A stretch of DNA of 64,000 nucleotides. Origin: Prunella strophiata. Lineage: Eukaryota; Chordata; Aves; Passeriformes; Prunellidae. Location of the stretch: positions 2,409,006-2,473,005 of the forward strand of contig JAZBQD010000019.1 of the NCBI GenBank assembly GCA_036583965.1, written 5' to 3'. Shown piece by piece: positions 34,401 through 49,400 of this stretch; the first letter of the stretch is position 1; the number at the start of each line of letters is the position of its first letter. Below the pieces are notes generated by a model that was given only the letters and a program-made list of their open reading frames with translations, was not told the DNA's origin and made no database searches. The position numbers and the translations under genes were made by a program.

Positions 34401-37400
34401 TTCTACTGGTACCTTCAGAGATCACCCTGTCCTCTGCTTTTTTTTTTTTTCCTTCTATCAGCTGGGCTGAAATCCTCAGGGAAGAGAAGTCTTAAGTGAA
34501 ACCTGGAGCAGTTTGGTTAATGGAGATGTATTCCCAAGGTATTTGCATTTTTATTCTCTGTGCTGACCACAGAAATGCCCAGTTCTCATCAGGAATGCAT
34601 CACACCTCTGAGGAATGAATGAAAATAATTCCCTGCTGCACTGCAGGCTGTTAAACCCACACCTGGAAAACAGGCCAAGGACCTGCTGGGATTTTTAACT
34701 CTGCCTTGATTGCTAATTCCTGATGGGCATGAGATGCCAGGGCAAGCTGGAGATTCCCCCTGTGTGGTAGCAGGCCCCCAGCTGGGCAATAATTAGCATT
34801 GACTCCATGATGCTGAAGGCATGAAAAGACACTTTATGATTAGAAATCTTCAGTTCTTACAGAAACAATGGTGATCCTAATACCTGATTGGTCTCAAAGT
34901 GAAAACCTCTCACAGTATTGGTGAGCCATCAATAGCACATTCTGGAGAACCATATCTATAAACAATGGGTACAGAAAGAGAGATAATAATTGTTTGAAAT
35001 CTTTCCCCTAAGGTTTCCAGGCTCAGCCTGGGATAAATTATCTCTGTTCAGAGATGATTCCACACCCCTGCATGCAGCTGCATTTCCAGGCACTGAAGCA
35101 CCTCTCACACTCCAACCCAAAGGACTTTGTCCCTTGCTGGAGTCTTAATGACACAGGTAAGATCCCATTAATTCCCACTTGGCTCCAAGTCAGGGAAGCA
35201 ATTCCACCAGGAATGCAGCTCCATGGCAGGACAACATTTATTTCCCAGCTTCCAAAGCCTTTTCCAGCACCCAGACTCAATGTCCACTCCATTCCTAGCC
35301 CAAGTAGTCACAAGCAGCTTCTTTTCTGGCTCTTCTTGGCAACTGGGGGCAACCACCAGAGCAAGGGAAGGCACTGCACTGACTATCCATATTTTATTTT
35401 TTTTTCATGGAAAGAGAAAGGCAGGACTTTTCCTCTCTCACACAATGATGGTATAATTTTTCCAGGCTGCTTTTTTTATTTTCAGAAAGGTTTGCTCCTG
35501 TTTGTGCAAGGAACACAACCACATCCATGGGGGCTGAAGGACTGAAAATGAAAGTGAATATGAACAGCAGGAAGGTGACCATGGACAGGCTGAGAACCAG
35601 TGGCAGAGCCAAGGTGACAATTCCCTTTGGATGAGTCCTGACCCATCTCCCTGCAGGAAAAAATCACTTGTAGCTGTCCCTTAGCACAGTGACACTTGCT
35701 GCAGTGTCACTAAGTGCAGATCAGCTTGAATTCTTCCCAAAGAAAAAGAGAAACCACTTACAAAGCCAAGGCATCATCTTCAAAATACATCCCCATCCTT
35801 ACGTGGCCACTTAGGATGTTTCCTGCCTCTTCAAAAGCTTCTCTGGCTGGAAGAAGACAAAGACACAAGAATAAACAATAGAAAGAGAGGTGTTGAGGTT
35901 TTTTCCTGGAAACCTGATTGATGCCTGCACACATAACATCCTGTCAGAGCAGACTTTCAGGAACTAAACCAGGATTAGAGGCTCACAAGAAATGACTGCA
36001 GCTCAGGGCTGCAGGCCATGGGAGGAGGAGCAGGCAGAGAGCAAGGATTAGGGGAAAATTCCCATTATGAGAACAGTGTTTGCTCTTCAGCCACCAGCAC
36101 TGAGCCTCCAGGATCTGCAGGACAAAGGCACTGCTGGAAAATGAAATATCTTTAAGGACTTAGAGTCTGTCAGCGTTCTTGGAAACAGGAGACCAATTAT
36201 AAGTCTAAACAGAAATCTTGTAAATCCCAGTGACCTTTGAGAAATGATGGATGGTGGCTTTACTGAAGTAAGGGCTAAGAGCCTGGAGATAAATCAGCCT
36301 TTCCCTCAAGTGGCTCTTGGTTTATCCAGCTCTTCCCAGCAGGCTGGGGCTGTTGCAGGACAGGGAAAAACCAGGCTGGGCTCTCTTGATCACAGCTGAG
36401 ACTGAGAGCACAGCTCCAAAACAAAGCTGGCTGAAGAGCTGCTTTATTCCCTTATAAAAACCTCCAATTTCACAGAATTCCAGAGTGATTTAGGTTGGAA
36501 AAGACCTTAAGCTCATCTTGCTCCACCCCCTGCCATGGTCAGGGACACCTTCCATCAGAGCAGGTTGCTCCAAGCCTTGTCCAGCCTGGCTGTGCTTCAG
36601 GCAGTGGATCCAGGGAAAGCCAAACTTTGTGGGAACATGGTGGGGAGTTTGTGGAATGCAGAGATCAGAGCTCCAGACAGCTGCTGCCAAAGGTGGGGTG
36701 AGAACAGGGAGGATTTCAACACTACCACCCCCCTCCTCCTCTGCACTGAAAAGCAACAAAAACAGCTCTTCTGACCCAGGGAGAGGGAGAAATCTCCCTT
36801 TTTGGAGAAGCCAGGTTTTCCCTGAGCATTAAGGGGGTATCTCAGATACAGCCATGATATAAAGTGCTGTCACACACCAGTGACTGCTCCTCAGCATGTT
36901 CACTGTCACAGCACAGCTGGCCAGCCCAAGCTCCTGGGAGCAGTGACTCAGAGCTCAATAGATGGAGCTGCCTCACAATTGGTGACTTTTTGGTTCTTTA
37001 ATTCCTGTTTTGCAGCTACACTCAAAGCTGTATTTTCCACTGTTTCCCACGTGGCTCATAAACTTTCATTTAATTTGTTTTCCCTTTTAAATGGAAGGAG
37101 TTCCTTAAGGAGTGGCTCATTGAGGGCTCAGTCATTATCATAGAATCTCTGAATGGTCTGGGTTGGAAGGGACATTAAAGATCAGCCATGGCAGGGACAC
37201 CTTCCACCATCCCAGGCTGCTCCAAGCCTTGTCCAACCTGGCCTTGGGCACTGCCAGGGGTCCAGGGGCAGCCACAGCTGCTCTGGGCACCTGTGCCAGG
37301 GCCTGCCCACCCTCACAGGGAACAATTCCTTCCCAATCTCCCATCCATCCCTGCCCTCTGGCAGTGGGAGCCATTCCCTGTGTTCTGTCACTCCAGACCA

Positions 37401-40400
37401 TTGTCCAAAGTCCCTTTCCAGCTGCTACACAGAAACCATTCTTGGATGTTGCTTTTCACCTCTTCTGGTGTCTGGTTACTTGATTTTATCAGTGCTGAAA
37501 AAAAAAGTTCCCACCCCAAGTTCCTCCACCAAGCTTTAAATCCTCACTTGAGATATGAGCTTGTCTGGAAGTGCTGCCCTGGCTCAGCCCTGGCTGCAGG
37601 AATTCCCCTCCTAAGTCAGGACAACCTCCAGCAATACCAGGCTTATTCCTTGACCTGATGAGATCCTCCCTCCCCACCACACTTCCAATTTTTTCTCTAT
37701 TTCAGGCTGTCCTAGACCCAGAGCCACACACCAGCCCATATTTCTCCAGGTTCTTTGCTTTGTAGCCAAACCCCCCCCAAATTCACACAGCTCCACTGCA
37801 GACAGGAAACACTTCAAAAAAATCCATTTAAATATTTCCTAGGAAATTAGTCCCCCCCTGAAAGCACCATTTTAATTCCCTGAGGGGGCTGACCATGCTC
37901 TGCAGCACAATCCTTGAGCTGGAATCCCAGCTGCCCTGAATTGCACAAGCACAACTGCTTTGGGAACAAGAAGGGCTCAAGCTGCCTGATGAGGAAGGGT
38001 CTAAAATCCCTGCAGAGTTTTGGGAAGCAGGATCTGAGCCCCACCCTTCATCCCTCTGGAAGGAGGCATCTTCTGACTGTGGGTATGAAGCATCTCTCCT
38101 GCCTTCCTCACTTGGCTTCCACTGATGCTGCCAAGCCCTGTGAGCCACCAGAGTTCAGGGATGTTTTCAAATATTTCAATATTTTCAAATATCCCTGAGG
38201 GTTTAGGACAGTTTTACTTCCTAGGATGCTTCCAGTTTCTGCATCAAACCCAAATTTCTGTCCTGAAATTTCTCCGAGTTCTGAGGAAAACCTCGTTCAT
38301 TGCCCTCATAATACATTCACCTCTTCCTAGTAAATTTTATTGAGGATTTTTCCACCAAGCCTCTTTTAGCTCAGACCCCACAAAGAGCTTCTTAACATAG
38401 TCCTGATGCTAAGGGTTGGAAAACATCCAGGATGTTTTTAGCAGGCCATCTCATTGCTCTGTTTCAGTTCCCTAGAAATGACAATGACCCCACTCCCTGC
38501 TGCTCGGGGTCAGAGCAGGAATTCTGCCATGAGAAAATGGGTGGGAATTCCAGATAAATCTGCAGGTTGGTAAGAGGAACAATGTGCTCCTCCTGACTCC
38601 AGCCTGGTTTGATGCCAGAAGAGCTGGCTCCAGGTTCCTGCTCCCTCAGGCTGTTCTGCATCACAGCTCCAGCACTCCCAGGAAATGGGTGGAGAAGACA
38701 TCCCAAATTTCATCTCCCTGTGGTTGTTACCCCAGGCTGAGGATGCCATTCTGGATTGCAGCTGGAATGTGCCCTGAGGGAAGAGGCAACCCTACAGGAT
38801 CCACAAAAAGCTGTCAGGGAACCCTCAAGACTCCTGTCTGCATGGAAAGAAATTAAAAACTTCTCTGCAGAATCCCAGAATGGTTTGGGTTGGAAGGGAC
38901 CCCAAAGCTCATCCAGTTCCAAACCCCTGCCAAGGGCTGGGACACTTTCCACCACCCCAGGGTGCTCCAAGCCCCATCCAACCTGGCCCTGGGGCAGCCA
39001 CAGCCTCTCTGGGCTGGATTAAAGGGTTTTTTTGGGATCAGTAGGGTTTCCTGCTGTATTTATCAGACTAGATCTCCAGAGGAAGGCAGAGAATTGGCAT
39101 GTCAACCTCTTGAACACAGCCCAAGTGGTTTCCAGTTGGTTCCAGGCATCCTGTCTTGTTCTTACCTCTTCCCTCTGGACCCTCTCATGTGAGAAGGTAG
39201 CTTGGTTTGCATTAAACCAAAGATTAGAGGTACAAGGGAGCTCTAAAATGAAAAACAGTCTCAAAGTTTGATCTTAAGCAAGATCAAGAAGTTCTCCTAT
39301 TTTGAAGGCAGCAATTCCCAGGGGGAGCTGGCAACTGGGAGTCTGTGGGGTTGGAAGATCTCAGCATCCCAACTGTGAGGTCCTGGCACAGGGTGCCCAG
39401 AGCAGCTGTGGCTGCCCCTGGATCCCTGGAAGTGTCCAGGCCAGGCTGGACAGGGCTTGGAGCAAGCTGGGACAGTGAAGGTGCCCCTGCCCATAGCAGG
39501 GGTTGGAATGGGATGAGCTTTAAGTTCCCTTCCCACCCAAACATTTCATGATTCTGTGATTTGCCTGATGCTCTCTCTCCAGACTGGCTTTATTCCCTCT
39601 CCCTTGGTAACACATTGCATTTCTGTGTCCACCTATTCCAAAATCTACAAGTGGATTTCATTGAGTTGTTCATATTTCATTCCTTCTGATGCAGGAAACT
39701 TCTGTTTTACCTTATTGTTGTTCTGTTTAAAAAAAAAAAAAGTTTTGGCTTGTGTGTTACAAGAACTGGGGCTACTGCTGCTTCAGGAGAAGTCAGCAAG
39801 ATCCAAGAGTGGATCTCCCTTTTTTAAGGAAGGGCACTTGGGAACTACAGAGCAATCAGTCCAACTGTGGGTCCTGGGAAATGTCCTAAAAAGGCTTTTT
39901 ATGGGTCTCACCAACACAAGAAACTCAAGAGATTGCTAAGAACTGAAACAAATGAACTTGGGCTACAGGAAGAGGCTGATGGATCTGGGCTAAACCAGAG
40001 GCTTAAAGGGAATTTAATGCCAGCCTACAACTACTTTGAAGGGACTCAGAAAGAGGACAGAGCCAAATTCTTCATGGTAAGGGGCAGGAGGTACAACAGG
40101 GACAAGAGGATTGGGAAGTTTCTACTCCCACAGTGGGTGCAGCAAACCCACCTGGCAGCTGAATGTCCTCTGAGCCAGGGAATGGATCTGAAATCCCACA
40201 CCTGGAACCACTCTCACTGTACAGCTGGAAAAGGCAGTGCCAGGCAGGCTGTGTGGTGAACTTGCACCAGCTGGAAGCAGCCCTGTCCCACCAGGAATGA
40301 AGCTGGAGAGTGCTTAACCCACCAATCCCAACAAACCTTTGCTGGTGGCTGAGCCAAAAACTCCCAGGAGAGAGGTGTGGTGGTGGGATGAGAGCTCAGG

Positions 40401-43400
40401 TGGAAACTCCCCTCTTAAATATCCCTCTGCTTCATCCATGGTGGCCAGCTTCAGTGGGCAGGACACTTGGCTCCTGTGGAAAGGCAGAGGAACAACCTGG
40501 GCTGTTGTCTTCTCTGCTTTTGGGATGGAGAGACAACAGGGCAACCTCAACCAACAAGGCACTCACAGTGGGACAATGTGACACCTCATTAGAGACAAAA
40601 ATTATCATCTGGGAGGGTGGTAATTATCACCAGAGAGTGCTGGAGATAGTGACAGCAAAGAGCCTGAGCCAAACTGAGAGCCTTGGGATCCCCACTAAAA
40701 ATAACAGAGAAGGAATCCCAGCAAAAAGACAGGGATGGTGACAGAAGATGTGGCAGATGTCCCACTGGGGATTTGTCACTCACAGCAGGATGAAGCTGCT
40801 CAGCTCTTCAGTTCCCCACATGCCACCATATGTCACTGACTGCTGTCCCTCCTTGTAAATCCTGATGGTGGGGAACTGGGTGACATTCTCCTGGGAGCAA
40901 AGGCCAGGCCAGTCCCAGCAGTTCACCCTGGACAGCAAAACCCCTGGGGTTCCTAGAGTGGGAAAGAAATACTCATGAATGAGATGAAAAACTAAAAACA
41001 ATGATAAATTGGTTGGAAAATAGAGCTTTTAATTAGCTCAGAGGATACTATTGTCTATATTTTATATATATATTTTATATATTAATGCTGACAGAAATCT
41101 ACCAAAATCCCTTTGAGTACAGCCCATCTCCCTCTTGAAATCACTCATTCCCAGAAACATCCACATCTGACTGGTAACTCCAAGCAGCACCACAAAATCC
41201 TGAGACAATTGTCCAGGAGCCTAAAAGGCAGTAGGGAAAGGTATTGGAAATACCTCAGGAATGAGGCCAAGGGAAAGAAATAATGCAGGCACTCACTTAC
41301 AGGAAAGAGGGAAGATGAAGCTTGGCATGATGGAGGAGGAGGATGCAGCCAAGGTTTTTGCATTTATTAAGCTGTTCAATATTGAAAAATCTCTGCTCTA
41401 CCTCAAGCATTAAGCCAAATGCACATGGACCAGTTAAAGGGGATGGAAGAGAGATGATCCACTGCCCTCAGGCACTGGGTGGGATTCTTGGGGCTGTCCT
41501 GAGAGCCAGGAGTTCAGCTTGATGATCCTTGTGGATCTCTTCCAAGTCAGGATTTTCTGTGATCCCACCCAAGCCATGAGCAGACACCTGTAGAACCTTA
41601 AGAAAGGGGTCTCACAAGTAAGGGAGTGGGAAAGGAAGAGCACTTGGGAATTACAGAGCAACCAGTCCAACTGTGGGTGCTGGGAAATGCCCCAAAAAGG
41701 CTTTTTATGGATCTCACCAACACAAGAAACTCAAGAGACTGGTAAGAAGTGAAACAAATGAAAAGTTGGTTCCTTGAGTGCTCTCTACGAGCCCAAGATT
41801 TGTGCAACTCCAGCATCTCCTTCAGCAAAGAATCATGGAGTCACAGAATGTTTGGGTGGGAAGGGACCTGAAAGCTCCATCTCATTCCACCTCTGCCATG
41901 GCAGGGACACCTTCCACCACCCCAGGGTGCTCCAAGCCCTGTCCAACCTGGCCTGGACCTTATCAGCCTTTCTTTCATCTTTGGGCTGGGTGAAGCCCAG
42001 CACAGGCTGCTGTTGGTCCATGGCTAAGCCTGACCTAAATCCTGCCCAGCTTCACTCCCTCCCTTCCCTTGGCTTCCAGCCTCACCTGAGCTGCCTCAGG
42101 GGCTTGACCAAGGACAGTGTGCAGTTGTCCATGCCCACAGCAGGAGTGCTCTATCTCAGAAATCTTCATTCCTTCCCCAAATTTCTTTGAACAGGACTCA
42201 AAAGCTGCATGGGAAAGATGGGATAAAACCTAGAGACAAGTACACACATGGAGGCAGACCATGGCAAAGAATCTTCCAGAAACCAGGGCTGGGGCAGATG
42301 ATGAGGGTTGCTCAAGAGAAACCAGCCAAGCTTTCTTCTCTCCCTGTCCTGGGTTTGATTCTGATCACTGTTTTCATTACAGGCCTGGCTGATGGAATAA
42401 AACACATCCAATCTGGTTTTGATCTCAAGCCTAGAGGAGCAGAAAGCAATTTGAAGACAGCAGAATTGCATGAGGAGAAGCAGGATGGAAAGGTACCACC
42501 AGTGCTGCAGGAAAGGGATGGACACTCAACAGCATCTGCAGCCCATGGGAAGAAAATTCACTTCTTCTGTCCTGGTGAAACCTCTGCAGAGCCCAGCAAG
42601 TCATGGGAAACATGTTTTTGGAAAAGGTTAAGCAAATGAGAATCTGGAGCAGTTTGGAGGAATTCCCTCCTGAGGAAAAACCCAACCAAGTTTTGTCTGG
42701 AAATTGCCAGTGAGAGAGAAACAATAAAATCTAACAACACATCAGGGGTGCTCTGAGGGGCAGTGAGAGCACTGGACAGGATCAAGCAGCAGCCCATGCC
42801 AAGGTGGGGAAGGCTGACCAAATATTAAAGCAAGTTCCTGAGAACTGAGCACAGCTGAGTGTTGCACAAACGTTGTGCAGAGGAGTTTTGGACCCTCTAA
42901 CCCCTTGGAGGGCTCCAGGCCAGGCTCCAGGATGGAGCTTGGAGCACCCTGGGATAGTGGAAAGTGTTCCTGCACATGGCAGGGGTGGAATGAGATGGAG
43001 ATTTAGGTTCCTCCCAAACCCTTCTGGGATTCCATGAGGATTTTTGTAGATGGGGTGAAGGCAGAGGTGACCTCAGCAGGAGTTCCTACTCCTTTATTTC
43101 TGTATCCTTGGCCTCCCACAGGACCATTTCCTGCAACCTTCATTTGAGGTTCTGCACTACAATTCACATGAGGAGTTTGCTGCTGCTCTGCCTTGTGTCA
43201 AAAAAAGCAGGAAAGAGCACAAGTGAAGGGCCTGCAAATCCACTCAGACAGGCAGCAATTGTCAAAACACTCCACAAGAGCAGAAATGGTTTGTGTCATT
43301 CCAGACTCTGCAAGAAGATCTCAAACTGAAAGTCTGACCTCAGATTTATTTCACACCTCTGATCCAGTATAGCTGGTTCTCATCATCTCTTACCACATCA

Positions 43401-46400
43401 TCTTGTGTCTTGCCCAACTCTGGAAAATAACTCCATGGAAATGGGGCTTTGATGTCCTGTTAAAATCGAGTTGTGAGGCTGCTTGAAGCTCTTTCAAAGA
43501 TGAATTTTAATATTTGGATATTAGCTCAGGGAATTATCTACCATGTGCTCTGAAGGAGCCCCATCTGGCCTGGAAAACATCTGGTACAGGATGGTCTCTC
43601 TCCCACCCCAACCTGCACCATTTCATTAATGACTGAAAAAGCAGAACCTTCAGGAACTGAGCAACTCAGCAAAGGACTGAGTCCAGCCCTTTGGACTCAG
43701 TGGTGACTGCTGAGTGGGATGAAAGGTGAAAGAGGAACATAAAATCCTCCCTGTGGTTTTAGGTGCTACTAAACCCAGCAACAGCAAGAACCTCTGTCCT
43801 AGATGTCTTAGAGAAACCATGACAAGACAAACCATCAATGCCATAGGGAACAAGAAAAATTAGGAATCCCTTGAACTTATAATCATTTGAATTTACAATT
43901 ATTTGGAAGGCAGGACTGGCAAGATGCTTCAGCAAGTTCAGGGAAAGGAACAGAGCTGGGGAAGGTCTGGAGCACCAGGAGGGGCTGAGGGAGCTGGGAA
44001 GGGGCTCAGTCTGGAGAAAAGGGGGATATGGGGGGACCTTGTGGCTCTGCACAGCTCCTGACAGGAGGGGACAGCCAGGCTCTGCTCCCAGGGAACAGGA
44101 GAGGGAATGGCCTCAGGTTGCACCAGGGGAGGTTTAGATTGGAAATTAGGGAAAATTCCTGCCTGGAAAGGTTTGTCCAGCCCTGGCACAGCTGCCCAGG
44201 ACAGTGGTGGAGTTCTCATCCCTGGAGGGATTTAAAAGCTGTGTAGATGTGGCACTTGGGGACATGGGACAGTGGTGGCCTTGGCAGTGCTGGGGGAACA
44301 GTTGGACTCTGTGATCTTGGAGGGCTTTTCCAACCTAAACAATTCCATGATTGTATTAAAAAAACAGCTCACTTGAAGAGCTGGTCCAAAGGCTACAACA
44401 TGAAAGAGAAGTTATGTACAAAGTGCTGCACTTCCAGAGGAAGAATCCAACACAGAATGGGAACAACTACCTGGAAAACATCACACAAGGAACCCTGAAA
44501 TCCTCACTCCAGTGTTAGGCTCCATGGATATAAATTGCTCAATCATGCAGCTGATTTTCCTGCCTTTGAGCTACAATTTCAGCCCCTGTCTTTGTAAGTT
44601 CCTGGTCAAGAAGACCCCATGAGCACAGAGGAGGGAAACAGAATCACTTTTCATCACAATATATTGACCTTCTTAGATACTGCTTTCCTCTCTTTGCAAA
44701 AAAAGGCTAATAACCCACCCAAGAAATGCTCAGCTGTCTCACCTTCACATCCCCTGCTCTTAACCCTGCTGCTTCCAAAAATTCCCATCTTGCAAAAGCA
44801 AACCAGAGGTGCAGCACTGAGCCCCAGGGGGACTGGGAAATTCTTGCTCCAAGGGTAGAAAACATGCTCAGTTGAGCAAGGCAGAGATGTTCCTCTTTGT
44901 CTCCTGCTAAACTGGATCTCTCAACAAATGGAAAACACTTGAGGGCTGGAAACTTCACTTGGTGAGGATCTGCTGAGCATCTGGAATGGGATGATTCATG
45001 GCTCATTGCAGTCTCCATCCTCCTCCATTCCCCTGTGTTTGATCACACATGGCCTATTTTCAGTGCCATTCTGCACAAAGAATTGGCATGGGGAGCAGGA
45101 CCTGGTTCTGCAACTCAAAATGTGCCTGCAGCATGGGTGATTCACCCCTCAGACAGCTGCCTGTGGATTCCCAGCCCTTGGGAAGGAAGCTCCACCCCAG
45201 AGCAGGCAGCAATACCAGTGCTTCTGGGGAACTGAGAGTGCCCCAAGCCATACCCCATGTTCCATTTTCATGCACAGCTTGAGGTCTTCTTCCTGATCCA
45301 GCCTATCACTGAGAGCCCAGGGAACAGCATCCTCTGAGGTCTTCAGCTCCTCTGGTAACTGGTTCTCCCAGCTCCCTGAAGCTCCTTCAGCAGCAGGGAG
45401 AAAGGACCTCCAGATCCACCAGTGCAGCTGTTCTGTGTCTGCTCTGAGGTCATGGCAGGGAAACCAGACTGGAACCATTCCACAGGGTCACATCTGGCCT
45501 GGGAGCCTTTGGAGAGACCTCAGTGATCACAGAGGAAAGGCCCTGACCCCAGGCAGTTCATGATCTCTGCTGAGAGTCTGTCTGTGGCTGCTTCCCTGCC
45601 CTGAGATTGTTATCAAATGATTCAGAACACACATGGTGAAATCCTGGCCCTGCAGAACCCACCAAGGGTTGGCCACTGGCTTGGGAAGAGGCTGGGTTTT
45701 ACCCACAGACTCTCCTGTGCTGTTTGGGAAGAAGCTGGTTTTACCCACAGACTCTCCTGTGCTGTTTGGGAAGAAGCTGGGTTTTACCCACAGACTCTCC
45801 TGTGTAGTTTGGGAAGAAGCTGGGTTTTACTCACAGACTCTCCTGTGTAGTTTGGGAAGAAGCTGGGTTTTACCCACAGACTCTCCTGTGTAGTTTGGGA
45901 AGAGGTTGGGTTTTACCCACAGACTCTCCTGTGCTGTTTGGGAAGAAGCTGGGTTTTACCCACAGACTCTCCTGTGCTGTTTGGGAAGAAGCTGGGTTTT
46001 ACTCACAGACTCTCCTGTGCTGTTTGGGAAGAAGCTGGGTTTTACCCACAGACTCTCCTGTGTAGTTTGGGAAGAAGCTGGGTTTTACCCACAGACTCTC
46101 CTGTGCTGTTTGGGAAGAAGCTGGGTTTTACCCACAGACTCTCCTGTGTAGTTTGGGAAGAAGCTGGTTTTACTCACAGACTCTCCTGTGCTGTTTGGGA
46201 AGAAGCTGGGTTTTACCCACAGGACTCTCCTGTGTAGTTTGGGAAGAGGCTGGGTTTTACTCACAGACTCTCCTGTGCTGTTTGGGAAGAGGCTGGGTTT
46301 TACTCACAGACTCTCCTGTGCTGTTTGGGAAGAAGCTGGGTTTTACTCACAGACTCTCCTGTGCTGTTTGGGAAGAAGCTGGGTTTTACTCACAGACTCT

Positions 46401-49400
46401 CCTGTGCTGTTTGGGAAGAAGCTGGGTTTTACTCACAGACTCTCCTGTGCTGTTTGGGAAGAAGCTGGGTTTTACTCACAGACTCTCCTGTGCTGTTTGG
46501 GAAGAGGCTGGGTTTTACTCACAGACTCTCCTGTGTAGTTTGGGAAGAGGCTGGGTTTTACTCACAGACTCTCCTGTGTAGTTTGGGAAGAGGCTGGGTT
46601 TTACTCACAGACTCTCCTGTGCTGTTTGGGAAGAGGCTGGGTTTTACTCACAGACTCTCCTGTGTAGTTTGGGAAGAGGCTGGGTTTTACCCACAGACTC
46701 TCCTGTGCTGTTTGGGAAGAAGCTGGGTTTTACTCACAGACTCTCCTGTGCTGTTTGGGAAGAAGCTGGGTTTTACTCACAGACTCTCCTGTGCTGTTTG
46801 GGAAGAAGCTGGGTTTTACTCACAGACTCTCCTGTGTAGTTTGGGAAGAGGCTGGGTTTTACTCACAGACTCTCCTGTGCTGTTTGGGAAGAGGCTGGGT
46901 TTTACTCACAGACTCTCCTGTGTAGTTTGGGAAGAGGCTGGGTTTTACTCACAGACTCTCCTGTGTAGTTTGGGAAGAGGCTGGGTTTTACTCACAGACT
47001 CTCCTGTGTAGTTTGGGAAGAGGCTGGGTTTTACTCACAGACTCTCCTGTGCTGCTTGGGAAGAAGCTGGGTTTTACTCACAGACTCTCCTGTATAGTTT
47101 GGGAAGAAAATGGGTTTTACCCACAGACTCTACTCTGCTGTTTGGGAAGAAGCTGGGTTTTACTCACAGACTCTCCTGTGCTGTTTGGGAAGAGGCTGGG
47201 TTTTACTCACAGACTCTCCTGTGCTGTTTGGGAAGAAGCTGGGTTTTACTCACAGACTCTCCTCTGCTGTTTGGGAAGAAGCTGGGTTTTACTCACAGAC
47301 TCTCCTGTGCTGTTTGGGAAGAGGCTGGGTTTTACCCACAGACTCTCCTGTGTAGTTTGGGAAGAGGCTGGGTTTTACTCACAGACTCTCCTGTGCTGTT
47401 TGGGAAGAAGCTGGGTTTTACTCACAGACTCTCCTGTGCTGTTTGGGAAGAGGCTGGGTTTTACCCACAGACTCTCCTGTGTAGTTTGGGAAGAGGCTGG
47501 GTTTTACTCACAGACTCTCCTGTGCTGTTTGGGAAGAAGCTGGGTTTTACTCACAGACTCTCCTGTGCTGTTTGGGAAGAGGCTGGGTTTTACTCACAGA
47601 CTCTCCTGTGCTGTTTGGGAAGAAGCTGGGTTTTACTCACAGACTCTCCTGTGTAGTTTGGGAAGAGGCTGGGTTTTACTCACAGACTCTCCTGTGCTGT
47701 TTGGGAAGAAGCTGGGTTTTACTCACAGACTCTCCTGTGTAGTTTGGGAAGAGGCTGGGTTTTACTCACAGACTCTCCTGTGCTGTTTGGGAAGAAGCTG
47801 GGTTTTACTCACAGACTCTCCTGTGCTGTTTGGGAAGAGGCTGGGTTTTACTCACAGACTCTCCTGTGCTGTTTGGGAAGAGGCTGGGTTTTACTCACAG
47901 ACTCTCCTGTGCTGTTTGGGAAGAAGCTGGGTTTTACTCACAGACTCTCCTGTGCTGTTTGGGAAGAGGCTGGGTTTTACTCACAGACTCTCCTGTGCTG
48001 TTTGGGAAGAGGCTGGGTTTTACTCACAGACTCTCCTGTGCTGTTTGGGAAGAAGCTGGGTTTTACTCACAGACTCTCCTGTGTAGTTTGGGAAGAGGCT
48101 GGGTTTTACTCACAGACTCTCCTGTGCTGTTTGGGAAGAAGCTGGGTTTTACTCACAGACTCTCCTGTGCTGTTTGGGAAGAGGCTGGGTTTTACTCACA
48201 GACTCTCCTGTGCTGTTTGGGAAGAAGCTGGGTTTTACTCACAGACTCTCCTGTGTAGTTTGGGAAGAGGCTGGGTTTTACTCACAGACTCTCCTGTGCT
48301 GTTTGGGAAGAGGCTGGGTTTTACTCACAGACTCTCCTGTGCTGTTTGGGAAGAAGCTGGGTTTTACTCACAGACTCTCCTGTGCTGTTTGGGAAGAAGC
48401 TGGGTTTTACTCACAGACTCTCCTGTGCTGTTTGGGAAGAGGCTGGGTTTTACTCACAGACTCTCCTGTGCTGTTTGGGAAGAAGCTGGGTTTTACTCAC
48501 AGACTCTCCTGTGCTGTTTGGGAAGAAGCTGGGTTTTACTCACAGACTCTCCTGTGCTGTTTGGGAAGAGGCTGGGTTTTACTCACAGACTCTCCTGTGT
48601 AGTTTGGGAAGAGGCTGGGTTTTACTCACAGACTCTCCTGTGTAGTTTGGGAAGAGGCTGGGTTTTACTCACAGACTCTCCTGTGCTGTTTGGGAAGAGG
48701 CTGGGTTTTACTCACAGACTCTCCTGTGCTGTTTGGGAAGAGGCTGGGTTTTACTCACAGACTCTCCTGTGCTGTTTGGGAAGAAGCTGGGTTTTACTCA
48801 CAGACTCTCCTGTGCTGTTTGGGAAGAAGCTGGGTTTTACTCACAGACTCTCCTGTGCTGTTTGGGAAGAAGCTGGGTTTTACTCACAGACTCTCCTGTG
48901 CTGTTTGGGAAGAAGCTGGGTTTTACTCACAGACTCTCCTGTGTAGTTTGGGAAGAGGCTGGGTTTTACTCACAGACTCTCCTGTGCTGTTTGGGAAGAA
49001 GCTGGGTTTTACTCACAGACTCTCCTGTGTAGTTTGGGAAGAGGCTGGGTTTTACTCACAGACTCTCCTGTGCTGTTTGGGAAGAGGCTGGGTTTTACCC
49101 ACAGACTCTCCTGTGTAGTTTGGGAAGAAGCTGGGTTTTACTCACAGACTCTCCTGTGCTGTTTGGGAAGAAGCTGGGTTTTACTCACAGACTCTCCTGT
49201 GTAGTTTGGGAAGAGGCTGGGTTTTACTCACAGACTCTCCTGTGCTGTTTGGGAAGAAGCTGGGTTTTACTCACAGACTCTCCTGTGTAGTTTGGGAAGA
49301 GGCTGGGTTTTACTCACAGACTCTCCTGTGCTGTTTGGGAAGAGGCTGGGTTTTACTCACAGACTCTCCTGTGCTGTTTGGGAAGAAGCTGGGTTTTACT

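Noticed and set aside
39867..40259. 130-codon plus-strand frame as a gene
   Set aside because: Starts in a LINE reverse-transcriptase-like fragment and overlaps TXNDC16 intron 14 antisense; better explained as transposon remnant.
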